DNA from: CAZTAO01 sp964611645
GTDB lineage: Bacteria > Armatimonadota > UBA5829
Direction of reading: 5' to 3'
Length of the DNA stretch: 56,927 nucleotides
Assembly (NCBI GenBank): GCA_964611645.1
Contig: CAZTAO010000027.1
Coordinates: forward strand, 1 to 56,927
The notes beneath the pieces are model-generated. The model was not told the DNA's origin. It did no database searches and worked only from the letters and a program-made list of their open reading frames with translations. Shown here piece by piece: positions 31,818-41,256 of this stretch; within the stretch, counting starts at the first letter, position 1; each line of letters begins with the position of its first letter. The position numbers were made by a program, and so were the translations under genes.

Positions 31818-32903
31818 CTACTCCAAATACTCCACACCAACCCCCGCAAACCGCTCGTCGGCCTTCAGGTGCCCGGCCAACGCCTTCACCCCAGGCCGTT
31901 CGGTCTCGAAGTGGCCGGCGTCTGCAATTATCAGCCCAATGGCTGCGGCATCGACCATCTCGTGGTGGCGCACATCGCCTGTAACAAACACCTCGGCCCC
32001 GGAGGCTTTTGCGGCAGGGTAGAGGCTGCCCCCTGCGCCCCCGCATACCGCCACGCGGGTCACTGGTTTGCCAAGGTCCCCGGAGGACACCCGTATGTCG
32101 GATATGCCCAGTTTCTCCGCCGATTGGGTCACAAACTCGCCGATGGTAAGTGGACTTCCGATACTGCCGACTCTGCCAAGCCCGACCCCCGGCAGTTCGT
32201 TCGCCAGTTCGTAGACATCGTAAGCGACTTCCTCATACGGGTGCGACTGCTGCATGGCGGCGAGGACCGCAGCCAGCTTGTTGGTGGGGCACACGGTCTC
32301 CAGCCGGAATTCGTTGGCTTCGGTCAGTTCGCCGACACTGCCTATGTATGGGTTGGTGTTCTCGTGCGGCAGAAACGTGCCGGTACCCTGCGTTCGAAAA
32401 GTGCAGTGGGAGTAGTCGCCGATGTGGCCTGCTCCTGCATCCGTCATCGCGGCCAGGACCTTGTCAACCGCCTCTGCGGGAACGAACACAGCTACCTTGA
32501 AGAGCTTCTCGCGGTGCGTGATAGTGAGCGGTTGAGTGTCCACCAGCCCCAGGCAGTCGGCAAGCGCATCGTTGATGCCACCGGGGGCGATGTCGAGATT
32601 GGTGTGCATTGAATACAGCGCCACATCCCCCCGCACCAGCCCCAGGACTCTGCCGGCTGTGGGGTTGTCGGGCGTGAGTGTCTTGAGAGGTGCGTAGATC
32701 AGCGGATGGTGCGTGATTAGGAGATCGACGCCTGAAAGCACGGCTTGCTCGACCACCGAAACAGATGCGTCCACCGCCACCCCAATGCGCTCTATCCGTT
32801 TCTCAATATCGCCGATCTGCAGGCCGGATGGGTCTCCCGGCTCGATATACTGCTTCGGCGCGTAAGTTTCCAGGTATTCGATCACTTCTCTGAGCTTTGG
32901 CAA
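31818..32903 (-). CDS. Nif3-like dinuclear metal protein (YqfO type)
   Basis: The 361-residue protein starts at TTG 32903 because AGGAGG lies six bases upstream. The longer frame would translate a REP-like repeat (the familiar junk peptide LTPALSPEAGE). The two Nif3 halves carry the metal ligands: LLITHHPLIY and HTNLD in the first, TGDVRHHEMVDA and DAGHFETE in the second. Between them is a PII-like insertion (KLFKVAVFVPAEAVDKVL ... SHPYEEVAYDVYEL), the YqfO three-domain form. The family includes proteins named GTP cyclohydrolase 1 type 2, but its true reaction is unsettled. Confidence 0.9.
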   Translation of the reverse strand: MPKLREVIEYLETYAPKQYIEPGDPSGLQIGDIEKRIERIGVAVDASVSVVEQAVLSGVDLLITHHPLIYAPLKTLTPDNPTAGRVLGLVRGDVALYSMHTNLDIAPGGINDALADCLGLVDTQPLTITHREKLFKVAVFVPAEAVDKVLAAMTDAGAGHIGDYSHCTFRTQGTGTFLPHENTNPYIGSVGELTEANEFRLETVCPTNKLAAVLAAMQQSHPYEEVAYDVYELANELPGVGLGRVGSIGSPLTIGEFVTQSAEKLGISDIRVSSGDLGKPVTRVAVCGGAGGSLYPAAKASGAEVFVTGDVRHHEMVDAAAIGLIIADAGHFETERPGVKALAGHLKADERFAGVGVEYLE

Positions 32904-32921
32904 GATTAGCCTCCTGATGTG

Positions 32922-32966
32922 CCCCCTCTCCCCGGCCTCCGGGGAGAGGGCTGGGGTGAGGGGAAG
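32922..32966. repeat. REP-like CCCTCTCCCC palindrome (copy 1)
   Basis: CCCTCTCCCCGG pairs with CCGGGGAGAGGG and is followed by CTGGGGTGAGGGG. A related copy is at 52241-52327. Confidence 0.7.
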
Positions 32967-33075
32967 CGATAGACCTTTTAAAACAGCAGATTCCTCGCAA
33001 GCTCGGAATGACAAGTCGAGGAATAAGCGGGCTAGTTGTGGAACACTGTAAATGGCTGCTCTGCCAACTAAAGCA

Positions 33076-34365
33076 ATGAACAACAATCCCAACCCGACAA
33101 TAGCATACTACACCCTTGGCTGCAAGGTAAACCAGTACGAGACCGAGAAAGCCCGACATGCGCTGGAATCTGCCGGCTTTGCGACGGTGCCTTTCGGCTC
33201 GGCGGCTGACGTCTGCGTGGTCAACACCTGCAGCGTGACCTCTGTCGCCGATTCCAAGTCTCGCGCAGCCATTCGCAGAGCCCGAAAGGCCAACCAGGAA
33301 GCGTGGATTGTGGTTACCGGCTGTTATTCGGCGCTGGACCCGATGGAAGTCTCGCGCGTTGTTGACGTCGGGCTGATCGTGCCAAACGAGGACAAGGACT
33401 CACTGGCGGAGTTGATAGCCGCCAGGTTTGGCGTGAGTCTGGGGAAGACACCGGATCCCGCTCCGGGCACGGCATTGCCTCGGATGCGGACCAGGGCGGT
33501 TGTGAAAGTGCAGGACGGCTGCGACAACTTCTGCGCCTACTGCGTGATCCCGTATGCAAGGCCCGTTCTCTCGTCGAGGCCGATGGTGGAGGTGGTTGCG
33601 GAAGTCGAGGCTCTGGCTCAGTCCGGTTACAGGGAAGTAGTGTTGGCGGGGATCAGGCTCGGCAGGTTCGAGAGCGGCGATCTGCGGCTGCCCGACCTCG
33701 TTCGCTGCATTGCCAATATCGATGGCATTCAGCGAATCCGGCTGAGCTCGATCGAGCCGTGGGAAGTAGATGAAAGCCTGGCCGAAGTGATGCAGATGCC
33801 CAAGGTCTGCCGCCATATTCACATCCCGCTGCAGAGTGGCGATGACCGCATCCTTGCAGCAATGAACCGCCGCTACACAGCAGATGAGTTCATAAGCAAA
33901 GCGGATATGCTAAGGGCCGCAATTCCGGGCATCGGGATAACGACGGATGTGATAGTCGGTTTCCCGGGTGAAGACGACGATGCGTTTGCTAACACGGTGA
34001 GGCTGGTCGAGCGGGTGGGCTTCTCCCGGGTTCACGTGTTCCGATATTCGGCCAGAAAGAGAACCGCCGCAGCCGAAATGCCCAACCAGACCGCGCACGA
34101 TGTGAAGACCAACCGGGCGAATGCTCTTTCCAGCATTGCACAGACTCTTGCCGTGGATTTCGCGAAGAGCCACATTGGGCAGACACTGCAGGTGCTGGCA
34201 GAGTCCCAGACCGACAAGCCCGGAGAACTTGCCGGCTACACCGACAACTACATCCGAGTCCGCTTCCAAGCCCCGCCAAAGCTCAAAGGCAGCATCGTGC
34301 CCGTGGAAATAACCGAAGCGCTTGAAGACGGCGAGGCGGTTGGGGTTGCGGACGAGCGACTGTAA
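33076..34365 (+). CDS. mtaB: tRNA t6A37 methylthiotransferase MtaB-type
   Basis: The 429-residue radical SAM enzyme adds a methylthio group to t6A at tRNA position 37. The N-terminal UPF0004 domain has Cys in TLGCKVNQ, VVNTCSVT and VVTGCYS for one 4Fe-4S cluster. The radical SAM cluster motif is CDNFCAYC. DVIVGFPGEDDDAF and a C-terminal TRAM-like part follow. The TLGCKVNQ opening is the MtaB/YqeV subfamily rather than MiaB. The start is uncertain: ATG 33076 gives a normal N terminus, ATG 33052 adds eight residues, and neither has a strong ribosome binding site. It is divergent from the Nif3-like gene and followed by another tRNA-modifying gene. Confidence 0.93.
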   Translation: MNNNPNPTIAYYTLGCKVNQYETEKARHALESAGFATVPFGSAADVCVVNTCSVTSVADSKSRAAIRRARKANQEAWIVVTGCYSALDPMEVSRVVDVGLIVPNEDKDSLAELIAARFGVSLGKTPDPAPGTALPRMRTRAVVKVQDGCDNFCAYCVIPYARPVLSSRPMVEVVAEVEALAQSGYREVVLAGIRLGRFESGDLRLPDLVRCIANIDGIQRIRLSSIEPWEVDESLAEVMQMPKVCRHIHIPLQSGDDRILAAMNRRYTADEFISKADMLRAAIPGIGITTDVIVGFPGEDDDAFANTVRLVERVGFSRVHVFRYSARKRTAAAEMPNQTAHDVKTNRANALSSIAQTLAVDFAKSHIGQTLQVLAESQTDKPGELAGYTDNYIRVRFQAPPKLKGSIVPVEITEALEDGEAVGVADERL

Positions 34366-34393
34366 ACCTGAACTAAGGAGAACCGCCCCCTAG

Positions 34394-34414
34394 CCCCCTC
34401 CTGCGAGGAGGGGG
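34394..34414. repeat. perfect 9-bp hairpin between mtaB and mnmA
   Basis: CCCCCTCCT and AGGAGGGGG are separated by GCG. There is no T run, so it is more likely a REP-like element than a terminator. Confidence 0.5.
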
Positions 34415-34435
34415 AATGTAGGGTAGCATCGTACT

Positions 34436-35554
34436 ATGGCAGAAGTAACAATACATCAACCTACGCACCAAGCTTGGGTTCCCGGCGGGGATCCGGGCAG
34501 TGATATGGCTGTGATGATGAGCGGCGGGGTGGACAGCAGCGCTTCGGCCCTGCTGCTCAAGCGCGCCGGGTGGAACGTGCTCGGGATAACCATGCGCATA
34601 CCTACCGCCGAAGACTGCGATGTGCGGCGGTCGTGCTGTGGGATGGAAGCGGCGTATGTGTGCAAGGAGATCGGCATCCCACACTACTTCCTCGAGGTCC
34701 GCGATGCGTTCAATGAGCTCGTGATCGAGCCGTTCAGGCAGTCGTATCTCCGAGGAGAGACCCCAAGCCCGTGTGTCGACTGCAACACCGAGATGAAGTT
34801 CCGGGTAGTGTGGGATTTTGTGGAGGAGCATTTCGGCATCAAGCACGCGGCAACCGGGCACTATGCGAGGGTGGTTGAGGCGGATGGCGAGTGGCGTCTT
34901 GCCCGTTCGGCGGACCTCTCCAGAGACCAGAGTTACTTCCTGTACGGGGTGCCGAGGGAGCGCCTGCCGTTCCTGCACTTTCCGCTGGGCGAGATGACCA
35001 AGCCGGACGCGAGAAAGATAACTGCGGAGGCTGGGCTGCCCGTGGCGAGGCGTGAAGACAGCATGGAACTATGCTTCGCGGGCCAGGGGGATTACCGCAA
35101 GGCTTTGGGCGACGCGGCAAGCAAACCCGGCGCAATTCTCGAGGCTGGTGGACGCCAGATCGGCGAGCACAAAGGAATCCAGAACTATACCCTGGGCCAG
35201 AGGCGAGGCCTCGGGATTGCGCGCAAAGAGCCGCTTTACGTGATAGCCATAGACCCCGCAGCCAACACTGTCACTGTAGGCGGCTACGGCGAAGCCTTCA
35301 CAAAGCAAGTTTCGGCAGACCGGCTGAACGTGCTGATGCCTGATGCTGTTGAACACGGGGTGAAGCTGTTTGGCAAGGTGAGGTCTCAGGGAGAACCGGC
35401 GGGTTGTGCGGTGACGTCTGTAGACGAAGATGCCATCGTGGTCGAGTTCGATCAGCCCCAGTTCGCCCCGTCGCCGGGTCAGAGGCTGGTGCTGTATACC
35501 GCCGAGGGTTATGTGGTTGTAGGCGGGGTGATTACGCGATCGGAGAATGCTTGA
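34436..35554 (+). CDS. mnmA: tRNA-specific 2-thiouridylase MnmA
   Basis: The 372-residue enzyme inserts sulfur at C2 of wobble uridine 34 in Lys, Glu and Gln tRNAs. It has the PP-loop SGGVDSS near residue 29, the first catalytic Cys in PCVDCN and the second in SMELCFAGQGDYR, and GIQNYTLGQRRGLGI in the central domain. The second Cys context (DSMELCF) is a small change from the usual DSTGICF. It needs a sulfur donor; TusA-like relay proteins exist here only as a domain of the 18402 fusion. The stop shares one base with the larA start (TGATG). Confidence 0.93.
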   Translation: MAEVTIHQPTHQAWVPGGDPGSDMAVMMSGGVDSSASALLLKRAGWNVLGITMRIPTAEDCDVRRSCCGMEAAYVCKEIGIPHYFLEVRDAFNELVIEPFRQSYLRGETPSPCVDCNTEMKFRVVWDFVEEHFGIKHAATGHYARVVEADGEWRLARSADLSRDQSYFLYGVPRERLPFLHFPLGEMTKPDARKITAEAGLPVARREDSMELCFAGQGDYRKALGDAASKPGAILEAGGRQIGEHKGIQNYTLGQRRGLGIARKEPLYVIAIDPAANTVTVGGYGEAFTKQVSADRLNVLMPDAVEHGVKLFGKVRSQGEPAGCAVTSVDEDAIVVEFDQPQFAPSPGQRLVLYTAEGYVVVGGVITRSENA

Positions 35555-36866
35555 TGCAAGTAGACATGATGTATGGCAAGCAGGGCCTGGGAATCGAGTT
35601 CTTGGATGAATGGCAGGTGGATGTTATCCGCAAGAAGCCTATGCCTGTGCTGGCCGACCCCGCAGGGGCTGTTGCCAATGCGTTGGCAGGTCCCGTTGAG
35701 GCTAAGTCCCTGAGCGAACTCGCTCGTGGGGTGAAGCGCGCGTGTATCCTGATCTGCGACATCACTCGCCCCGTGCCCAACGGCCTCCTCCTGCCTCCGC
35801 TTATCCGAACGATGATAGATTCCGGTGTTTTACCCGAGAATATCACTGTCCTCATAGCTACCGGCCTGCACCGTCCCAACCTGGGCGAGGAGATGGCTGA
35901 GGTTCTGGGGGATGAGTGGGTGATGCGGAGCGTGAGAGTAGAGAACCACTACGCCCGGCGCGATGAAGACCATGTCGCTCTGGGCTACACCAGTCGGGGC
36001 ACTCCGGTTGCAGTCGACCGGCGTTTCCTGGATGCTGACCTGCGCATTGTTGTTGGCCTAGTGGAACCGCATTTCATGGCGGGGTTCTCCGGTGGTCGGA
36101 AGCTGATTACCCCCGGCATCGCAAGCGAAGAGACTATCCGTCACATCCACTGCGCCGGGCTGCTGGAGGACCCGATGGCGGATAACGGCATCCTTGACGG
36201 CAACCCGCTGCACCAGGAGCAAATGGAGGTAGCGGCGATGGTGGGTGAGGTGTTTGCGCTCAATACAGTCATCGACGAGCAGCGCAGGCTTTCTCTGGTC
36301 ACCTTCGGCCACCTGGACAAGAGCCACAGGGCCGCCGCGGAGTACATGAGAAGCCACACCGAGGTCCCGGTCGGACGCGCATATTCCACCGTAGTCACCA
36401 GCTCGGCCGGCTACCCTTTGGACAAGACCTACTATCAGACCGTAAAGGCTATGGTCACCGCGCTGCCGATTGTGAAACCCGGAGGTGACNNNNNNNNNNA
36501 TCGCGGATCGCTGGGGAATCGTATTGTTTCTGGGAGTGCTCGGAGGGGCTGGGGTCTGAGGAGTTTGCCCAGGCTCAGAGGCGGCTTATGGATGTGGGGG
36601 AAGAGGAGTTTCTCTCCTGCATCTGCGCCAGGCCCAAGGCCGAAATCGATGAGTGGGAAACCCAGATGATGCTCAAGTCCACCCGGGTCGCCAATGTCCA
36701 CCTATACTCCACCGGCCTGAGCGAGGAAGAGTGGGCAATCAGCGGCGTGTACCGTGCAGAGTCCCCGATTCAGGCGATAGTGGAGTCGGTGGGAAGATCG
36801 GGGGACACCGCGATAGCCGTGATACCAGAGGGGCCTTACGTCCTGACCAAGGTGGAAAGCACGTAA
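35554..36866 (+). CDS. larA: LarA-like nickel-pincer racemase family protein, interrupted by assembly gap
   Basis: The ATG shares a base with the mnmA stop, so the genes are coupled. Before the gap there are 312 residues of the catalytic domain, with CDITRPVPN, ATGLHRPNLGEEM and the cofactor segment LVEPHFMAGFSGGRKLITPG that holds the metal-binding His and the Lys attached to the nickel pincer. After the N run the protein continues (ECSEGLGSEEFAQAQ to the stop at 36866) in a different frame, so the gap length is not the true length. Sequence next to the gap may also carry an error. Family members racemise lactate or other 2-hydroxy acids. No larB, larC or larE is seen here. Confidence 0.88.
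36490..36499. other. scaffold gap (10 N)
   Basis: A run of exactly ten N is a conventional scaffolding placeholder. The larA frame is 1 before and 0 after it (modulo 3), so an unknown number of bases is missing. Confidence 0.97.
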
Positions 36867-37053
36867 TCACGAAAACACGAAAGTATGAAAACACGAAAAG
36901 GAACTAAGAGAACGGAAGCAGAAAACCAGAAAAAGAGCCCAAAGCCCGAAAGAGAACTGAAATTGAATCCTGGCTATCCTGTATATCGATGTTAATTCCC
37001 CGTTCCCTTCCTGGTTTTCTTCAATTTCTGGTTTTCTGCTGAATCGTCCTTTA
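36866..37053. repeat. intergenic palindromic word repeat (site 3)
   Basis: It starts with AATCACGAAAACACGAAAG and continues with AGAAAACCAGAAAAAG, then ATCCTGTATATCGATGTT, and ends with inverse words TCAATTTCTGGTTTTCTG. The last 18 bases before the next gene (TTTTCTGCTGAATCGTCC) are the inverse of GGACGATTCAGCAGAAA at site 2. It separates convergent genes. Confidence 0.65.
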
Positions 37054-37056
37054 CGG

Positions 37057-38727
37057 CTAGTCCGTCAGCCCCGCGTGTCTTTTTCTGATCCTGAGTATGG
37101 CGACTAACATTTTGATGGATTCTTTTACAGGGTTAATCTTTGAGCCCGGGATTGCGGTCCAGTGCACGGGCACTTCCAGTATAGCCATGCCCAACTTTTG
37201 GGCCAGGAACAGGACTTCCACATCGAATGCCCAGCCGGATTCCTGAACCTGCGGGAATATCCTGTCCGCGGCGACCCTTCTGAAGAGCTTGAAGCCGCAC
37301 TGGGTGTCGGAGACGTTGGGGACCGCGAGGAAGTTGGTGAGGCGGTAGAATGCCAGACCCATCAGCGCCCGCAGGAAAGACCTGTTGACCTCGTCCCCGA
37401 GCGTTCTGGACCCAATCACCACCTCGATTCCCTGCCTGGCGGGTTCCAAAAGCTTGGGGGTCTGATCTATGGGGGTCGCGCCATCTGCGTCGGTGAACAG
37501 CACAAACCGGCCCTTGGATTCCAGCGCTCCGCGTTTCACAGCCGCGCCTTTGCCCATGTTGGTGGGTTGTTCAAGCAGCTTGAGGTCAGGCCAGTCCGGC
37601 ATTACGCTTCGGACATAGTCCCGCGTGCCGTCCGCGCTGCCATCGTCCACAACCAGAACTTCGCACTTTCCCTGCAAGCCCCGGCAGTATTCCAGCACCT
37701 TAGGCAGGTAGACAGGCAGCCGCTCCTCTTCATTGTATGCCGGGATAATCACCGAGAGAAGCGGCCTGTCGGATGAATCATCGTCCTCCCAGCCACCTGT
37801 CGGCCGCATCGATTGCAGCAGCAGCGCGGGCAGGGAGAGGCTGAAGATGTCCCGGACGGCCAGCTTGTATCGCGGCAGGTAGACCATCGCTATCGGCAGC
37901 ATCGCGGCCCGCGCCAGCCTGTAGCTGAGCACTATCAGCAGCCCCGGCAGGTCGACTCCGGGAAGCGCGCCAAATACGGTGTAGGCAAACTCCAGCACAC
38001 CCAGGCCAAATGGTATAGGGGAAAGCTCGTAGGCCGTGAGCAGAAACAGATATAGGACTACCGCCTGCATCGGCGAAACATCGGGCCTCAGGATCAGACC
38101 GGCATACAGAAACCCCAAACCCTCGACAGCCGCCGCCGCAATCCCCAGCAAGACTGCGGCAACAAAACGCGCTCGGATTCCCGGCGGAACTGACGTGTAG
38201 GAACTGTAGCCTACCCAGAATGCGAGAATCAGCCCGGCGAGCGCCGACGAGGTGACCTGCCCCGAAACCAGCAGTGCAAGGGACAGCAGAGCAAGCGGGA
38301 TTGCCAGAGCCGAGGTGGCCCGGACCCGAAACCACGGCGCGACCTCCTCCGCGTGCAGCCCGGTATGCCGTTGGATAAAAGCGCTCTCCACCCCCGGATA
38401 CTCCAATTGGGGGTTCAGCGCCACCCCGGCCTGGAAGATCGCGTCGAACGAGAATGCCTGGTGCAGCGAGGCGGATCCTCGGAAGAACACAAACCGCCGC
38501 AGCACCCGCAGCACAAACCCGCCCAAGGCCCCCAAGGTCAGATACAGCGCGAACCGCCACACAACCTCACCCGGCAACTCCACTCTGATGCTGGGAGCAG
38601 TAATCGCGCCGATAACCGTGACAACCAGCCCCAACGCGCCAAGCGCCAACGCGGCCCGCGCGTTGCCGGAGACGCTTCTCTGAGGAGTCGGCTGGTTGTT
38701 GGGTGTTCCCTGGTCAGTATCGGCCAT
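37057..38727 (-). CDS. flippase-like membrane domain fused to GT2 glycosyltransferase
   Basis: The 556-residue protein has an N-terminal membrane half (about residues 25-310) with seven or more segments of the lysylphosphatidylglycerol synthase TM-region/flippase-like type (including GLILAFWVGYSSYTSVPP and PIPFGLGVLEFAYTVFG). The C-terminal half (about 325-550) is an ALG5-like GT-A glycosyltransferase. It has VIIPAYNEEERLP, VVDDGSADGT, the DxD motif in LFTDADGATP, and VSDTQCGFKLFRR. It probably makes a polyprenyl-phosphate sugar at the membrane and may also help flip it. The two parts are usually separate genes. It overlaps nothing and is convergent with larA. Confidence 0.85.
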   Translation of the reverse strand: MADTDQGTPNNQPTPQRSVSGNARAALALGALGLVVTVIGAITAPSIRVELPGEVVWRFALYLTLGALGGFVLRVLRRFVFFRGSASLHQAFSFDAIFQAGVALNPQLEYPGVESAFIQRHTGLHAEEVAPWFRVRATSALAIPLALLSLALLVSGQVTSSALAGLILAFWVGYSSYTSVPPGIRARFVAAVLLGIAAAAVEGLGFLYAGLILRPDVSPMQAVVLYLFLLTAYELSPIPFGLGVLEFAYTVFGALPGVDLPGLLIVLSYRLARAAMLPIAMVYLPRYKLAVRDIFSLSLPALLLQSMRPTGGWEDDDSSDRPLLSVIIPAYNEEERLPVYLPKVLEYCRGLQGKCEVLVVDDGSADGTRDYVRSVMPDWPDLKLLEQPTNMGKGAAVKRGALESKGRFVLFTDADGATPIDQTPKLLEPARQGIEVVIGSRTLGDEVNRSFLRALMGLAFYRLTNFLAVPNVSDTQCGFKLFRRVAADRIFPQVQESGWAFDVEVLFLAQKLGMAILEVPVHWTAIPGSKINPVKESIKMLVAILRIRKRHAGLTD

Positions 38728-38739
38728 GTTCTGGCGAGC

Positions 38740-41112
38740 CTACTTCTCTACTGTTCTCAGCAACTCCACCCGCGCCTTCCCAAACTCCTTCGGGTCGGTG
38801 GTGAACTCTGTCAGGGATTTGAGTATCTTGTTGCACAGGTTCTTGCCGGTTTTGCCTTTGTCTGCCAACTTCTTGGTCAGGCCGGTCAGGATCTCGTAGT
38901 CTTCTATGCCGTCTCGGATGTTTTCGAAGCGGATGGTGGTGATGGGGCCGTCGGGGCCGGCGCAGAAGACGCTGCCGTCGCCGTTGGCTGTGGTCCAGCT
39001 TTGCGCGATCCAGTCGGTTTTGTTGCTGCCTGTTATGGTCATTGGCTTGGCCTGGTTGATCCAGTAGTCGGTGTAGTAGTAGAGATAGCCTGGGACCTCG
39101 TTCTGCCAGGTCATCCAGAAAAGCAGCCTCGACTCTATCGCCGGATACTCAATGAACCAGTTGGCGTATGGGTGCTGCGGGCCGATGCAGGTGTACCACC
39201 AGATAGTCTTGCCCCTGGCTTCCGCTTCCTTAGCGGCCTTGAAGTTGAACTCGGCGGTAAGTGGGGTGAATATATCCACCTCCGGCATCTTATACTCAAG
39301 GTCCTTGGCGGTGGTGGACAGCGGAATCTCAGGGTAGCGCTTCTTGAGTTGGGTGAATGTCCGCTGCATCCACATCAGGTCGTCCGCCGAAGTTATTTCA
39401 TCGTAGCCGTAGAGGTAGGCATACTTGACCAGGTTCCGCTTGCGCAGTTCGGCCACATACGGGTCGAGCATCGCGCAGAGGTCGTCGATGGCCTTCTGGT
39501 TGGTGCAGCCGACATAGCACAGGTTGAAAGCGTTGATCCATCCTCGCCTTGCCAGCATATCGATGTCTTCGATGTTGGGCAGGGTCCGGCGGTAGAGATG
39601 GTCCACATTGAGCCGATGGTCCGCCAGGAACTCCATATACTTGAACCGCATCCCCTCAGGCCACTTGTCACCGAAGAGCTTGGTGACCATTCCCTCGTCG
39701 TAGGTGAATGCCGTAGTGAGGGTGGTGGAGTCCGGCAGGGTGTGGTTGTATACCTGCACCTCCAGCGGCACCGAACCGATCCTCTTGCCGTCGATCTTCA
39801 CAGCGATCTTGCCTCGATAGGCCCCTGGGGCGGTGGTAGTGCTTGACCGCAGGCTCACCCATATCGGCATGCACTCGCCCGGCTCCGCTATCATCTCATC
39901 AACCGGCACAATCGGGTCCGGCCACCAGCCGTCCCTTTCTACTGCGTATATGCCCGGCTTCTTTGTCAGGACATACCCCATCTGATATATCTTGCTTCGG
40001 CTGAGGTCGAACGCCACGCCCGACTTTGTGTTCTTCAGCCCCTCGAACTCGAAGCTCATTTTCAGGGGCTTGTCACCCGCAAGGAAGACGACCTGCGCTG
40101 CCTCGTACTCGTTCCTGGCCATATCGATCTTAAGTGGCGCGGGAGCTTTGCCTTTGCGGATTGCATCCGAGGTCAGGAAAGGGTCGCCAATCAGGGGCTT
40201 GTCATCCAGCATTACCTTCCGAGTGCTCTGGGCATACCAGGCGCAAAGCTGCCTCTGCGACGGCTTCACAACCTTGACACGCGCCAAATTGAGCGTCACT
40301 GGCGCGCTTTCATAGACCGTGTCCTTGTAAGTGGCGCGGATGGAGTAGGTCCCCGGGGATGCGTCCTTGCCATCTGTCTTGCCGTCCCACGTCCAGGCTG
40401 CCAACTTGCCAGTCATCTGGTGCGAAGAGACTGCCTTGCCCGCTGAGTTCACGACTTCGAAAAGCACGTTGGCGCCGCGGTTGAAGCGCAGAGTTGCCGT
40501 GTTGTTGCCTCTGCCAATGGGGTCGGCGGTAATCTCTTTGCCTTGTAGCACAAGCTGAGAAGCCGACTCCAGCCGGATGTTGTCGAGGTAGATGGTGTAG
40601 GTGTCCTTTGGTGTGCTCATAAACAGGTCGAACCTGCTCGCCGCGGAGGTGTCGATGCCTGATTCCAGCAGTTCCATCGGCCATGTCAGGGTCATCTTCT
40701 TGCGCGACGGGAGTTCGAAATGGCGATAGGTGAGTCTTCCCCCGCGCGCATCATCCACTCGCAGCGAGATCGAGGCGGTGGCGTCGGAGTCGTTGAATGC
40801 GTCGAACTTGATTACTTCGTATGGCGCCCAGTTCCCATCCCCGAAGCTGCCTTTGCCGAGTGTCAGGATGAAAGCCGGCCACTCCTGCCCGCCTGCCTGG
40901 TACTTGGGGTAGGTCAGGCGGACGGCCTGTTTGCCTTCGGTGGCGTGATCGGATGTGAGTTGAGCCTTTACGTCCCGGTCCAGCCAGTATGAGAGGCAGT
41001 CGGAAGACTCAAAACTCTCGATCAACTGCGACTTTGTGTTTTCGGCGCAAGTCGGAAGCAAAAGTGTGAAAACTAAAGCTAGTGTGAACGCAGAGGCGGC
41101 AAGGCATTTCAT
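38740..41112 (-). CDS. secreted DUF4091 / GH123-like protein
   Basis: The 790-residue protein starts at ATG 41112 (GGAG six bases upstream) with a signal peptide ending near LLPTCAEN. After it comes a carbohydrate-binding-like beta domain (ESFESSDCLSYWLDRD to about residue 190), a FlgD-like/Ig-like middle (AWTWDGKTDGKDASPGTYSI), then a DUF4091 barrel with YGYDEI as the probable acidic pair, IWWYTCIGPQHPYANW, and a C-terminal helical part. DUF4091 is related to glycoside hydrolase family 123 (beta-N-acetylgalactosaminidases). It probably acts on exported glycans. The substrate is unknown. Confidence 0.85.
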   Translation of the reverse strand: MKCLAASAFTLALVFTLLLPTCAENTKSQLIESFESSDCLSYWLDRDVKAQLTSDHATEGKQAVRLTYPKYQAGGQEWPAFILTLGKGSFGDGNWAPYEVIKFDAFNDSDATASISLRVDDARGGRLTYRHFELPSRKKMTLTWPMELLESGIDTSAASRFDLFMSTPKDTYTIYLDNIRLESASQLVLQGKEITADPIGRGNNTATLRFNRGANVLFEVVNSAGKAVSSHQMTGKLAAWTWDGKTDGKDASPGTYSIRATYKDTVYESAPVTLNLARVKVVKPSQRQLCAWYAQSTRKVMLDDKPLIGDPFLTSDAIRKGKAPAPLKIDMARNEYEAAQVVFLAGDKPLKMSFEFEGLKNTKSGVAFDLSRSKIYQMGYVLTKKPGIYAVERDGWWPDPIVPVDEMIAEPGECMPIWVSLRSSTTTAPGAYRGKIAVKIDGKRIGSVPLEVQVYNHTLPDSTTLTTAFTYDEGMVTKLFGDKWPEGMRFKYMEFLADHRLNVDHLYRRTLPNIEDIDMLARRGWINAFNLCYVGCTNQKAIDDLCAMLDPYVAELRKRNLVKYAYLYGYDEITSADDLMWMQRTFTQLKKRYPEIPLSTTAKDLEYKMPEVDIFTPLTAEFNFKAAKEAEARGKTIWWYTCIGPQHPYANWFIEYPAIESRLLFWMTWQNEVPGYLYYYTDYWINQAKPMTITGSNKTDWIAQSWTTANGDGSVFCAGPDGPITTIRFENIRDGIEDYEILTGLTKKLADKGKTGKNLCNKILKSLTEFTTDPKEFGKARVELLRTVEK

Positions 41113-41256
41113 TTCTAACTCCGGTGTCCAAAAGTTACGAAACACGCTCGTCTCGTGGAGGAATTCTGTTGTCTCCAGCACAAGAATAATCTGGCTGTTT
41201 ACTCAGATGATAGTAACACAACTCCGAATGGTAGACAAACAAAGGGGGATTCAGGA

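Noticed and set aside
33003..33092. Upstream extension of the Nif3-like protein to 33092
   Set aside because: The extension would translate a REP-like palindrome and overlap mtaB. TTG 32903 has AGGAGG at ideal spacing.
38353..39846. 497-residue plus-strand ORF
   Set aside because: It is antisense to the GT2 fusion and DUF4091 genes and has no domain-like content.
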